Below, in pieces: positions 1 to 10,669 of a DNA stretch of 64,000 bases (positions are counted from its first letter, which is position 1; every line of letters starts with the position of its first letter). The position numbers and the translations under genes were made by a program. The stretch covers positions 23,595,431 to 23,659,430 of the forward strand of contig CM053146.1 in NCBI GenBank assembly GCA_028571685.1, written 5' to 3'. The DNA comes from Heterohyrax brucei. Its lineage: Eukaryota; Chordata; Mammalia; Hyracoidea; Procaviidae. The notes below the pieces were generated by a model. The model saw only the letters and a program-made list of their open reading frames with translations. It had not been told where the DNA came from and did not search any database.

Positions 1-1765
1 ATGGGAACTACTAAGAATCAAACACTTTTGCTTATCCAAAGACTGTATCAAAATAATTAAAAGACTACCTACACAATGGGAAAAAATACTTGGCAATTAC
101 ATGCAGAATCAATGTCTGATCTCCACAATCTATAAAGTATTGCAAAGTATCAACAAGAAAAAGGTAAATAACCCAGTTAAGCAATGGGCAAAGAAGACAG
201 ACAGACATTTCAGCAAAGAAGACATCCAGGTAGCCAACAGATACATGAAGAAATGCTCATGATCATTAGCTATCAGAGAAATCAAAATCAAAACCACAGT
301 GAGATACCATTTAACCCCAACATGGTTGGCCATGGTCCAAAAAACACAAAACAACAAATGTTGGAGAGGCTGTGGAGAAATTGGAACATCCTACACTGTT
401 GGTAGGATTGAAAAATGATACAGTCTCTTTGGAAAGCAATCTGGAACTTCCTTAAAAAGCTGGAAACATATGTATGATTTGATCTAGTAATTCCACTGCT
501 TGGAGTCTATCTTACAGTGTCAAGGGCAGTCACAAGAACAGATACATGCACATGAATGTTTATTTCAGCACAGTTCATGACAGCTAAAAGATGGAATCAA
601 CCCAGATGCCCAACAATACACAGATGAGTGGATAAACAAACTATGGTACATATCCTCAATGGAACACTATGCAATGATAAAGAACAATGATGATTTTAGG
701 AAGTATTTTGTAACCTGGTTTCAATTGGAAGACATTATGTTGAGTGAATCAGTCAGTGGCACAAGGACACATAAAAACAGACTCATATACAGAAGAAAAG
801 ACTCTTTGATGACTGCAAGTGAGGGGCAGGAGGAAGAGGGCTGGTCACAGGTTAGAAATTTGGTTGGGTGAAAGCAGTGACAGCACACAGCAGAAAGAAG
901 ATCAACTTTACTGGACTTGAACATAAACTGAAAACTTCTAATATTAATGCAATATTGCAAGGATAGAGTAGCAGGGGCAGGGGCCTGGGGACCATACTCT
1001 GAAGGGACATCAAGGCCAATTGGCATAGCCAGCCTATTGCTAAGAGAGTCTTCTGTGCTCCATATTGGTGAGTGTTATCCAGGGTCTGAAAAGCTAGCAA
1101 GCTGCTGTCTGAGGTATACCAAATGGTCCCAACTCATCCAGAACAGGTAATCATCAAGAACAACAGAGGCATGAGGGCAAGAGAGCCCAGGAGACAGAAG
1201 GACCCATGTGAATGTGTGACTCTATCAACATGTGACCAGAAGAACCAGATGGTGCCTGGCCACCACCAAAGACAGCCATAATGGGGCACACAATGTTGAG
1301 TGCCAGTGGCAACATGGGAAAAAGAAAGGTGCACCTCAAGAACTCCACTAAAAGACTGAAATTTATGGTCTGGAAGCCTGGGGGTTCCCGTGAGAGTGTA
1401 GCTAGACCTGATGCTGCCCCTGATGAGAAATCATTACTGAGGTCAACTCCTCAGACAAGAATGGATTGGGCTTGGGGACACAGAGTGATCATATTGTGTG
1501 TACACTTTATGGTTCTATGCATCTATAGGATGCTGTCCTACTGGCCTCTTACTAGAAGGGAAAGGAGAAAGCGGAGAGGAGGAGACAGGAGATTGTTAAA
1601 AGGGTATAATATACATAGAACGAAAGAGGAGTGTGTTGTCACTGGGCAAGGAGAGAAGGAGCTGCATACTAGGCGGTCATGCAAATTTAATTTGATTGTA
1701 TACTTCCTCTTGCCAGCCAAGTACTGTACTTCCTCTTAATCACAATAAAAATATTTTTTAAAAAA
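1..1765 (+). mobile_element. L1 LINE 3' end (ORF2 C-terminus and 3' UTR)
   Basis: The first ~650 bases read as the last part of L1 ORF2 on the plus strand. They include the typical stretch encoding 'EILHCW'-type residues near 380-405 and the familiar run about a small-animal-like 'ggagaggctgtggagaaatt' segment. From ~690 on, the sequence resembles the afrotherian L1 3' UTR (for example 'gatggtgcctggccacc' near 1248, seen again in the L1 tails at 30.87 and 47.6 kb). It ends with AATAAA at 1744 and an A-rich tail to ~1765. The reading frame has many stops, so it is dead. The window edge truncates the 5' side. The exact extent between 870 and 1250 is uncertain. Confidence 0.75.
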
Positions 1766-1877
1766 GTACAGGCAGTCTAGAGTCCTGTGGTGTGCCCAGG
1801 GCCCCATACTGAAAGGGACATGACAAGTAACCAGGAAGGCAAGCAAACCAAGACGTAAGAAGAGCATTTGAAAAACT

Positions 1878-2000
1878 GGTTCTTTCTGGTTTGAACCCCT
1901 GCTGAGAATTTTTATTTCTATCTCAGATATGTTGAATCAGAATTTATATTTTAAAAAGATTCCCAAGTAATTTTTACGTAAAACTTTCTGGGAAACTGTT
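1878..2000 (+). mobile_element. Probable MER5-like hAT remnant
   Basis: A degraded stretch with the order of landmarks seen in MER5-type non-autonomous hAT elements: 'ggttcttt' at the left, 'gttgaatcagaatttata' centrally and 'ttcccaagtaat' to the right. Terminal repeats are too eroded to confirm. Confidence 0.45.
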
Positions 2001-2249
2001 AGCAATACAAATTATTACAAGTGATTCAAATTAGAATAAAGTGGTTCAAAGCACTGGTTTTTATAGAGAAACATGAGAGTTGATCTTAAATATCTGAAGA
2101 GAATGATTCCTGAAGGAGGATGACACTTTCTTTGTGTTGCCTCAGAGCACAAAAGCTAGGATTGAAAAATATATTTTTGGTTAAATAAAATAGTAATACT
2201 TTACATTTTTTTTAGTAGCTTAAAAAACAAACAAACAAACAAAACAAAA

Positions 2250-2452
2250 AACAAACCCACTGCTATGGAGTCGCTTTTGACTCATGGTGACCGATGTGTT
2301 ACAGAGTAGAATTGAATTCCAAAGGGTATTCTTGGCTGTAATCCTTTCCAGAAGTTAATTGCAGGCCTGTCTTCTGTGGGACTGCTAGGTGGGTTTGAAA
2401 AGCCAGCCTTTAAGGTAGTCATCTACAGACCATTTGTGCCATCAAGGGGCCA
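2250..2452 (-). mobile_element. AfroSINE, antisense
   Basis: Tail-first antisense copy: 'cccactgctatggagtcg' and 'gactcatggtgaccg' at the left, ending with the inverted head 'gtgccatcaaggggcc'. An A/C-rich tract (2225-2250) precedes it, resembling the element's own tail region plus target sequence. Confidence 0.88.
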
Positions 2453-2519
2453 CCTTACTAATAAAGTCTTTCAAACATGTTGTTGCTAGAAATAATATTC
2501 ATGACAGTAGGAATTGTGC

Positions 2520-2605
2520 CGAATTTTTGTTTTTCATTTAGTACCCGTATGTCTTATAACAGAGACTGGCACATAGTAAATACTCAACAAATATTGAATG
2601 AATAA
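2520..2605 (+). mobile_element. L2-like LINE 3' fragment
   Basis: Contains 'gactggcacatagtaaat' followed by 'actcaacaaatattgaatga', the characteristic 3' end of ancient L2-type LINEs. Short and eroded; MIR is an alternative. Confidence 0.5.
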
Positions 2606-2644
2606 GCAAATATATGAATTAGCTCATGTGAGGGTTGATGTTGT

Positions 2645-2745
2645 AAGCTCATCTTGCAAATGAGAAAAAATAATGGTCAGACGAGTATTTTCTCAAAACT
2701 CACCCAAACTGTTAAGTCATCTTGAATCCAGGTTTCTTAATAGGA
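2645..2745 (-). mobile_element. MIR fragment, antisense
   Basis: Shows the antisense MIR order: a 'gcaaatgagaaa' block, then 'ctcacccaaactgttaagtc' and 'ttgaatccaggtttctta'. Old and diverged. Confidence 0.5.
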
Positions 2746-2759
2746 GCCTGTTGGTTTAC

Positions 2760-5690
2760 TCAACTGCTGAAGGTTATCGACTTCCTACCATGAACTGGAT
2801 AATTTCATATTATAGCTAGTGAACTTTTTGATGCCTCCACTGCTATTATAACCAAACATCATCTGGATAGTCAGACATACAGGGTCTAGAAGTACCACAG
2901 AACAGCAGTGTTTTTGTTTATAGCTAAAGCTGTGAGAGAACAATTTTCAAACTTCCCTCTATTTCTGACCTCTCCTCCCTTTTCTGTGCATCTTTTTTTG
3001 TTCCTACCACTTCTCTGAACTGTCTGTGCAACACGGCTTCTCTCTCCTCCTGCCTCTCTAGCTGGGATCACACCTGTACCGAATGACCACCACCTGCACC
3101 ATAATGTAGCACACTACTTCTCTCACAGTTATTTGCTTCTCAAAGCTTACATCATAGAGAAAAACCAGAAGGGATAAATTTGTAATGGTTGAATTTTGTG
3201 CATTATGTACCTCAGTACATGAGCTGTCTTTGGAATGGGAAGGGAGACCTACGGAGCCTTCCTGGTAACACTGGAGACACAGCAATCAGTCCACTTTGCC
3301 CCCATTTCTACAATCCCAGCCCTGCTAATAAAAGCTTCAGCAAAGGGCTCTCACTTTTCCTGCCCTCTTGACTCCATCTTTCTTCCCCGTAAGATGACAC
3401 CCAACATGTTTCTTTTAGCCTCCAGCTGTCTTAGAAAGCCTAAGAAGAGGAGCTGTAGTGTTAATGGGTGTGCCTCTGTGTGAAAAGAACCCAGGAAGAA
3501 GAATGATTAAAGAGAAATATTCAGAAGCATGGGTACACGTAAGGGAACGTTGCAGGTCTGTGATAAATCAAGTCTATGTCATTCTCATTTCCAGTATGTT
3601 CTCCAGAGAGCCTTATTCTTGTATGGATGCTTTTCCATGACTTGAGGTCCCTTTGTTTCCACACTCCTCTCACCTGGCTTCATGATTTATGCTACAAGGG
3701 CTAGATGACTGTCTTGACTCAAAAGAGCTCAGGAAACCACACTCCACCCTTTCCTAATTACTGGTGTGGACTTCAAAGAATAAGAAACTATGGGAATTTT
3801 AAGAAGCACCCAGAAACATGAAAATCATTAATAAGACCACTAATAAGATAGTAAACCTTCCATAGAAAAGCCCTCTAATCTACTTGCCTTTTGTCAATAT
3901 TGTTCCAAAAATTAATTTGTCACTGCATGGTCAGAAATCTCACCCCAGTCTCCTTTAATGTTTCATGTTAGGTTTGCCCAAAAAGAGTAATAAAAATAAG
4001 GACTCCGTTATTTCTCTTCTCTCTTTGTTTTCAGTGTATCACGTGCAGATTTAAATAATGAATTATACTCACATAATCTGCACTCTTTTACTCTTGACTT
4101 TCTCTACTGGCTAAAAGTGAAGCTATTATCTGATTGTCAAAGACCAAGAAGTCATGCCTCCTGCAGTCAGTGATCCTGTAATGTAGACACACTCTGAGGG
4201 GGAATTATCTAGTGTACAATTACAAGCTATAGAAGAAAAAATTGCCAGCCATTGTGGAGATAACCCAAAACCTGGTGAAATATTAAATATTTCACTGCTA
4301 ATCCTTTTGGAACAAAAATAAGTAGCCAACAGAATTAGTTGTGAATTGGGCATAAAAGGCTAATTAATGTTATTGTATTTGGCTGATCGACTTCCAGGCT
4401 ATTAAATTATTACTTTATTGTCCAGAATCTTTGCCTAATTCAGGCTAAAAAAAGCCATTTCTACCAAAGAAAAAACTGTATTCTTTTTTAGAAATTTCTG
4501 CTTTTAAAGAGACCTACTCATACCTAAACTTGGTTTCTTACTCAGTTGAATTTGAATAGATCTTGCAGCATGTTTTAGGAAATGTAAAGTCCACTTCTGG
4601 TATCAAGAGCAAATTGAAAGTGGACATAAAATCCCTGCTGGGGAGACTGGGATGCAAATACGGAAGGTACTGTGGAGACCATTGTTGTGCTCCCTTTGCA
4701 CCGACAGCTGAGTACCTTGCCTACTCTTCATCAACTTCTCCATCCTTTTTGTTTTCATCTATTTTGTCTCTTACAGAAACCTGGCTGCACATTTCATTCC
4801 ACAGTCAATCATCTCTCTTTCTCTTATATATGTACATGCAAAAACATATTTGAACTCATATATGAAAACTGAAAGTCTTCCAAATTCCACAGGTGACATT
4901 TAGTAAGGACAAATGTTCATGACCAAATCTCAGTCTGAGCATATAAAGAGTTTCTCCTTTCTTAGCCTGAGCCTAGTACAGTGTGGCCATATGATGTAAT
5001 AGTGAACTGAAAAAAGTCTTCAAGTCTTCCTTCTTCTGGGCATTTATAGCCTTCCATCAAGGCATGCAACTTGACAAGAAAAGTGCAGAGTTGGATTTCA
5101 GCTGTACTTATTCCTTTGGCCAAGCACCTTTGAGCAGTGAACAACAGAAATAACTACACAGTGAAATCAAGGTAAACGCAAGATAAACTGCTTTCTGGCA
5201 GAGCTGGCTCTCAACAAAGATGCAGAGTGGAAAAGGCTCATCTCTAGGACTTTCCATTTTTTCCTTCTGTCCCTTTCTCTCCTGGCCAGCTTGAGGTGGT
5301 TTCTCTTCAGTGGGAAACTCATTCTATTAAGGGCTTTTTAAAGGGTAAGAAGACCTTGAGACCCAAAGGAGGAAGTTTTAGTGGTTCAATTCCAGGTATC
5401 AGAAGGTTTCCTAAAGTCTAATTGAGTAATTTTCTGTCGGCTGCTTTTGTAGGGTCCCATGGAACAGATAAAGTTCTTATCCTGGATTATGCATACCAGA
5501 CTTCACTCTTGGAGTGTCATGGTCAGCATTTCCCCTAGTCAAGATCTACATTCTAAACCATTTCAGTTTAATGTGCCCTTTGACTATGCTGATTCTTCTC
5601 CTCTGACCTGCTTCTTTGACCATAACTCAAGTTTACCCCTTAAATTCATATATTTCTAGCCTCCTAGGATATAGCATGTGCTGTTAATGA
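2760..5690. other. Stretch with no recognised gene or repeat
   Basis: No SINE, LTR or LINE signature was recognised on either strand across this 2.9 kb, and no frame longer than about 100 codons. Short frames such as the one at 4563-4853 show no domain, no splice-bounded exon pattern and no codon bias suggesting coding. It may contain very old unrecognised repeats. Confidence 0.5.
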
Positions 5691-5691
5691 C

Positions 5692-6078
5692 TGTTACAGG
5701 TCTCATTGTGTCTTCCCCACCCCCAAATATGTGTTGAAATCCTAATCCCTGTACCTGCAAATATGACCCAATTTGGAAATTATTTTTCTTTTGTTATGCT
5801 AATGAGGACATATGAGGGTTGCATGAGTCCTAAGTAGGATTCCTACTGAGTTACAAGCAGCAAAATAAACACAGTGACACACACAGAGGGAAGAGGAAGA
5901 GGATGATGGAAGCAGAAGCATTCACAAGCCCAGAAACACCAAGAATTGCTGGCAGCTACTAAGAGATGAGTTGGACAAGAAGGGAATTTGTGCTTCTAGC
6001 TTCCTGAACTGGGAGAAAATAAATTCCTATTCCTCAAAGTCACTCACCATGATATTTTCTTAGTATTATTGTACCACT
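5692..6078 (+). mobile_element. MLT1-like MaLR LTR
   Basis: Landmarks in family order: 'atgtgttgaaatcctaatcc' near 5730, 'aatttggaaattatt', a 'cacacacagagggaag' block, 'cagaaacaccaagaattgct' and 'gagaaaataaattcctatt' near the 3' end, the last carrying the LTR polyadenylation signal. Starts near TG at 5692. The right end abuts an AfroSINE insertion. No internal retroviral sequence flanks it, so it is a solo LTR. Confidence 0.8.
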
Positions 6079-6088
6079 AGGGAACTCA

Positions 6089-6246
6089 GGAAACCTTGGT
6101 GGCATAGTGGTTAAGTGCTATGGCTGTTAACCAAAAGGTTGGCAGTTCAAACTCACAGGTGCTCCTTGTAAATTCTATGGAGCAGTTCTGCTTTGTGCTA
6201 TAAGGTCACTATGAGTCAGAATCAACTCACTAGCAGTGTTTTTTTA
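6089..6246 (+). mobile_element. AfroSINE
   Basis: Full-length plus-strand copy: tRNA-like head with A-box-type 'ggcatagtggttaagtgc', B-box-like 'ggttggcagttcaaactc', body 'ctatggagcagttctgc' and tail 'atgagtcagaatcaactc'. Flanked by 10-bp target duplications with one mismatch: 'agggaactca' (6079-6088) and 'agggacctca' (6247-6256). Confidence 0.95.
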
Positions 6247-6630
6247 AGGGACCTCAAACAGTAGTCCTCTCTTCAGCTCGGATTCACTGGCAGCTGCAGC
6301 AGGAAGTTCTCAGAGTGATGGCAGCTTTGTGTAGCAGTAACCTAGAAGAAGGAGAAAGTGAACAGTGCAACAAAACAACCCTTGACCCAAGAGGTACTGC
6401 ATTGCTCCCTTTGTGCTCTGCCTTCTTGCAGGATATTTCTAAGGGGTCATGGGATTTCTCAGAGGACCCTCACCAAGGCTGAACTTCTGTGGTCTGAGCT
6501 GACCAGCCTTCCCGCTTCCCCTATGCTTCCCACAATAACCTTTCAGATAAACTGCCTGCAGCCAAGTCCTTTACTGGACATCTGACGTTGGAGGACCATA
6601 AACTAAGAAACAGCTTGTCTCAGCTTCTTA

Positions 6631-7032
6631 CTGTTCTCATAACAAAGTACCATGTACGGGTGCCTTTGAAAACAGGACTTTATTTTTCCACAGTTCAGGC
6701 GTCTAGAAGTCTGAATTCAGGGCATTGGCTCTCTGGGAAAGTTCTTTGTCTATTTCAGCTTTTCGTAGCTGCCAGCAGTATTTAGCATTGCCTTTGCCTC
6801 TGTCATCACGTGGTATCTGTATCTGCCTGTGTGTGTGTCATTGTGTCTGTCTTCCTTTTTCATAAGACACTGCTCACAATGGATTAGGTTCAGGACTCAC
6901 CCTCCTCTGGCGTGACTTCCTTAAGGTAGCAAAGGGAAAACATTTTTTTCCTAACGGGGCTGCTGTTCTCGTAGGCACAGGGATCAGGGCTTCCATACAT
7001 CTTCCTTGGAGGACGCAATTCAATCCACAACA
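6631..7032 (-). mobile_element. MLT1A-like MaLR LTR, antisense
   Basis: Begins 'tgttctcataacaaagtacc' and ends 'gacgcaattcaatccacaac', the inverted termini of MLT1A-type LTRs. Internal antisense landmarks include 'ggactttatttttccacag' (inverted AATAAA region) and 'ctagaagtctgaattcagg'. Confidence 0.75.
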
Positions 7033-7790
7033 GAGGGGACACCTACTATCACTCCAGTTTGTGTCTTCGGTATTATTACTGCATCTGTCACAGGCTTTCC
7101 TGACACTCTCCCAGTTTTAGCCCCAAGTCCCACATTCTGGATGATCTCTACAAATGAAGAGTTTGGGGTGCGTAGATCCTGGAGAGGTGAGCGTCTGTGC
7201 ACTGCTGCCCTTAGACCTGTCTTGGCATTTGTCCAGCTCAGCTCTAGGCATGACAATCAATAAATGCATAAGGGTATTGTCCTGGATTGAATTGTATCAC
7301 CCCAAAAATGTGTGTAACAATTTGGCTGGGCCATGATTTCCAGTATTTTGTGAATGTCCTCCAATTTTCAATTTTCCTATGCTGTAAATTCTAGTCTCTG
7401 CCTGTGGTTAATAGACTGAGTGATGTTAAAGAGGATTAGCATAACACCCTTCCAAAAAGTTGCCTCCCTGCTTCAATGTGAAGGGTGTTTTGCTAGAGTG
7501 TGGCTTAAAACACTTTTTATCATTTTATTCTGTGAGACAGTTGGGGACCTTACCATCAAGAAAGCAGCACTAGGAGCAGAGTGCATCCTTCAGACCTGAG
7601 GTTCCTGAGCCAAGACACTCTCAGACGAAAGAACACCAGGACCTTCCTCCAGAGCTGACTGATACAGAGTGCATTCCCCTGGAGCCAGCACCCTGAATTC
7701 AGACTTATAGCCTACTGTACTGTGTGAGAATAAACTTTTCTTTGTTAAAGGCATCCACTTGTGGTATTTCTGTTAGAGCAGTACTAGATG

Positions 7791-7961
7791 GGAAACCCTG
7801 GAGGTGTAATGGTTAAGTGCTACATCTGTTAACCAAAATGTTGGCAGTCTGAATCTGCCAGGTACTCCTTGAAAACTCTGTGGAACAGTTCTACTCTGTC
7901 CTATAGGATCATTATGAGTGAGAAATCGAGTAGACAGCAATGGGTTGCTTTGGAGTTTTTT
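7791..7961 (+). mobile_element. AfroSINE inside LTR (first of two)
   Basis: Head 'ggaaaccctggaggtgtaat', B-box-like 'gttggcagtctgaatctgcc', tail 'agaaatcgagtagacagc'. Flanked by 'agtactagatg' (7780-7790) and 'agtgctagatg' (7962-7972), a target duplication derived from the LTR 3' end. Confidence 0.95.
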
Positions 7962-7978
7962 AGTGCTAGATGAGTAAG

Positions 7979-8142
7979 GGAAACTGGTGGCCTAGTGGTT
8001 AAGTGCTATGTCTGCTAATGAAAATGTCGGCGGTTCAGATCTGCCAGGCGCTCCTTGGAAACTCTATGGAGCAGCTCACTCTGTTCTATAGTGCTGTTGC
8101 AAGTCAGAGTGCACTCAGCAGCCCTGGGTTTGGTTTGGTTTT
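7979..8142 (+). mobile_element. AfroSINE inside LTR (second of two)
   Basis: Head 'ggaaactggtggcctagtgg', B-box-like 'gtcggcggttcagatctgcc', tail 'gtcagagtgcactcagcag'. Flanked by 'gtgctagatgagtaag' (7963-7978) and 'gcgttagatgactaag' (8143-8158). The target therefore overlaps that of the neighbouring SINE. Confidence 0.95.
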
Positions 8143-8164
8143 GCGTTAGATGACTAAGACAGGC

Positions 8165-8740
8165 ACAGCATCTGCTCAGGAGACAATCTCACCTTTTAGT
8201 CACTCATGGCTTCACAAGTCAAGTCCCTGTTGGGCACATAGTATGTGATGTCACTCCACTACATACTGGGGGAGAAGGCAGCTTCAGTACTGCCTCACAG
8301 TTTTGGGGGGTGGAGGGAGGGTGAATGGAGTAAGGTGGACATTAAACCCATAATTACGCAGGTAATACATTAACTGTGTGAAAAATGACACAATGAAAAA
8401 CTACAAGAAGATCTGAAAATACAAACCAAGTGTCTAATGCAAACAAGGGGTAGTCTGTGTTGAGGAAATGAATTTAAAGTTAGCAAAGTCGGTACCTGAA
8501 AAATAAAGAAAAAGATAGGAAAGTTAAAGGAACAGGTAAGGCTTATGAGAGAAAAGAAGGAAGATAGAGAATGTTCCAGGTCGTGAAGATGAAAGTGATT
8601 TTCAGGTATGAGTACTTGAGAGAAGGTGGGAGTGGTTCACATGTAGAAGCAAGGGCAAGTGTTACGTGAGTCCAGCAGCAGTGGTAGGACTAGTTAGGAA
8701 AGTCCTTGTAGATTGTACAAAGTCTCTGAGTGACACAAAC
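8165..8740. other. No recognised gene or repeat
   Basis: A/G-rich sequence with a G-run near 8305. A weak impression of L2-like mid-region (8520-8690) could not be substantiated. Confidence 0.4.
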
Positions 8741-8925
8741 AATGTGCTCAGCTGTTAACCAAAATATTGGCAATTTGAGTACCTCTAGAAGTGCCTCAGA
8801 AGAAAGATCTGGCAATCTACTTCTGAAAAATCAGCCATTAAAGCCCTACATCGCATGATTTTATTCTGATGCACATGGAGGTCAGCACGAGCCGGCTTGG
8901 ACTCAGTTCAGAAGCACTGGGTTTA
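8741..8925 (+). mobile_element. AfroSINE (variant with longer body)
   Basis: Head 'gtctctgagtgacacaaaca', then 'gctcagctgttaaccaaaat', body 'aaagatctggcaatctactt' and 'aaaatcagccattaaagccc', tail 'gagccggcttggactcag'. This longer body with 'gcaatctacttctgaaaaat' marks a distinct subfamily from the short-body copies. Confidence 0.9.
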
Positions 8926-9061
8926 TCCTCTGTATAGAGAAAAACTACAGCCGTTGAGATCACCCGGGTTTGTAGAAATTGAGTTGGAGCAACTCAGGTA
9001 GGGCAGAATTACTGGCTGCAGGCCTTCTTGCTAGTGAAGGGATTGGATTGGAATATAAAAA

Positions 9062-9262
9062 GTTAGATGCCGTTGAGTCAAGTCTAACTCATGGTGACCC
9101 TACCATGCATCCAAGTGGAACAGTGCACTGTAGAGTTTTCAGTGACTGAATTTTTGGAAGTAGATTGCCAGGTCTTTCCTCTAAGGTACCTCTGGATAAA
9201 CTCAAGCCTCCAGCCCTTCAGTTAGCAGCTAGGTGTGTTAACCATTTGTACCATCCAGAGAC
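9062..9262 (-). mobile_element. AfroSINE, antisense (long-body variant)
   Basis: Tail-first: 'gatgccgttgagtcaagtct', 'actcatggtgaccctacc', internal 'ggaagtagattgccaggtct', inverted head 'cagttagcagctaggtgtgt' and 'ttgtaccatccagaga'. Confidence 0.92.
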
Positions 9263-9292
9263 TGGATTAGAATTGACTAGATAAGTATTGAC

Positions 9293-9462
9293 ATCCGGTG
9301 GCATGGTTGTTAAGCACTCAGCTGCTAACTTTAAGGCTGGTGGTTTGAACTCACTAGCCATTTCCCAGAAGAAAAATACGACAGTCTGCTTCCCTAAAGA
9401 TTATAACCTAGAGAATCCTATGGGCTAGGTTTACTCTGTCCTATAGCTATCTGTGCTCTACA
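9293..9462 (+). mobile_element. AfroSINE
   Basis: Head 'cggtggcatggttgttaagc', B-box-like 'ggctggtggtttgaactc', body 'gacagtctgcttccctaaag' and 'ctaggtttactctgtcctat'. The extreme 3' tail is eroded. Confidence 0.9.
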
Positions 9463-9737
9463 AAAGGGGCCCACGGTTTAGAGCATCTGGAAAGTGATTT
9501 CGAACACTAGTGCATAAAAACAGTGTGTAACAAACAATTGCAAAAACAGACAATGAAATGAGTGGAAAACAAAGACTTTGGGAGGCAGGCAAACATCCCA
9601 GCAGCATCAACTGGCTAATCGTGCTACCTTAGAAGGGTTGTTCAATGGAGATCACAAGTGGTATCTCACGGAGCAGTGGTAAAGAGTAAAGACAGCAAAT
9701 CCACTGGTGCACAGTAGATACACATTAGTGTGAATTC

Positions 9738-10172
9738 TGTCTTAGCTATCTCATGCTGCTATAACAGAAATGTCACAAGTGGATGGCTTTAACAAACAGC
9801 AATTTTTTCTCCCACAGTTGAGAAGGCTAGAAGTTTGAATTCAGGGCACCAGCTGCAGAGAAAGGCTTTCTCTCTTTTTTGGTTCTAGGGGAAGGTCTTT
9901 GTTGTCAGTCTTCCCCTGGTTTCAAGTAAAGAATGTGCACTCCTGGCATTTCCTGTTTGATAGTAATGATGTCCCCCCATCTGTCTGTTTGATTTTCTCT
10001 TTTATATCTCAACTTGTAGACTGAGTCCTGCCTCTTTAATGTAAGATCCTCTAATCCTGCCTTGTTAACATCTTAGAGGCACATAGGAAAATCATATCAG
10101 ATGACAACACTGGGAGTCATGGGCTAGCCAAGTCGACAGTTATTTTGGGGAACACAATTCAATCCATGCCCA
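9738..10172 (-). mobile_element. Afrotherian MaLR-type LTR, antisense
   Basis: Inverted form of the LTR at 7278: 'tgtcttagctatctcatgct' at the left, 'cacaagtggatggctttaac', 'gaaggctagaagtttgaatt', and 'ggggaacacaattcaatcca' at the right. No internal retroviral sequence is attached, so it is a solo LTR. Confidence 0.85.
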
Positions 10173-10375
10173 TTTTCATCCAAGAGCAGAACTTGTATTT
10201 ATAATCATAAAAGCAATTTATGTCAACATTCTCTTAGACAGGGCACTTTCCCATATATGCATTTTATCCATACCTCTCCCCACAGTCATTTTGAGCTTCA
10301 ATTAAACAGCATCAGAGAATAATAACATTGTAACCAACAGCACTGATACCAAGGTTTTAGTAAAAAGATGGAGGA

Positions 10376-10668
10376 GGCAATGGTGATTCCGCGGTAGATT
10401 TCTCACCTTCGTGTGGGAGACCAAGGTTCAATTCTTTGCCAGTGCCCCTCATATGTGGCCACCACCTGTCTGCGTGTTGCTATAATGCTAAATGGGTTTC
10501 AGTAGATCTTCCAGACTAAGATGGGCTAGGGAGGGAGGCCCTGTGGATCACAATGGTCTGATCCATAACCCATCATGGGGATGACACAGGGTGAGGCAGT
10601 GTTTTGTCCCACTGTGCATAGGGTTGCCATGAGTAGGAAGTCAACTTGATAGCAGCTAATAACAAAAG
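10376..10668 (+). mobile_element. tRNA-Gly-like AfroSINE family member
   Basis: The head (10379-10445) is laid out like a glycine tRNA: A box near 'ggtgattccgcggtaga', a 'gtgggagaccaaggttcaat' stretch holding the B box, and 'gccagtgc' closing the acceptor-like segment. The body ('gtttcagtagatcttccaga', 'tctgatccataacccatcat') leads to a tail 'tgccatgagtaggaagtcaa' then 'gcagctaataacaa'. That tail parallels the RTE 3' end at 34.8 kb. It is not a functional tRNA: the D arm carries 'ccgcgg', and an unrelated body follows directly. Confidence 0.9.
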
Positions 10669-10669
10669 G

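Larger units (their letters stand above)
7278..8161 (+). mobile_element. Afrotherian MaLR-type LTR split by two AfroSINEs
   Basis: A plus-strand LTR: 'ggattgaattgtatcacccc' at the start, 'ttggggacctta' and 'agaaagcagcac' blocks, 'gtgagaataaacttttcttt' (polyadenylation signal, ~7726) and a terminal 'gcatccacttgtggtatttc'. The last ~20 bases of the LTR, ending 'gatgactaagaca', are found only at 8143-8161. Two AfroSINEs have inserted just before them. The antisense relatives at 9738-10172 and 28960-29445 confirm the undisrupted arrangement. Confidence 0.85.

Noticed and set aside
1281..1739. 152-codon open frame on the plus strand
   Set aside because: It lies in L1 3' UTR-like sequence upstream of the element's AATAAA; no domain and no relation to ORF1 or ORF2 proteins.
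8297..8330. G-quadruplex candidate in the G-rich run
   Set aside because: G tracts are uneven and too few for a convincing four-tract motif; no associated feature.
10379..10450. Possible tRNA-Gly gene
   Set aside because: The tRNA-like part continues directly into the SINE body, and the cloverleaf is damaged; it is a SINE head.
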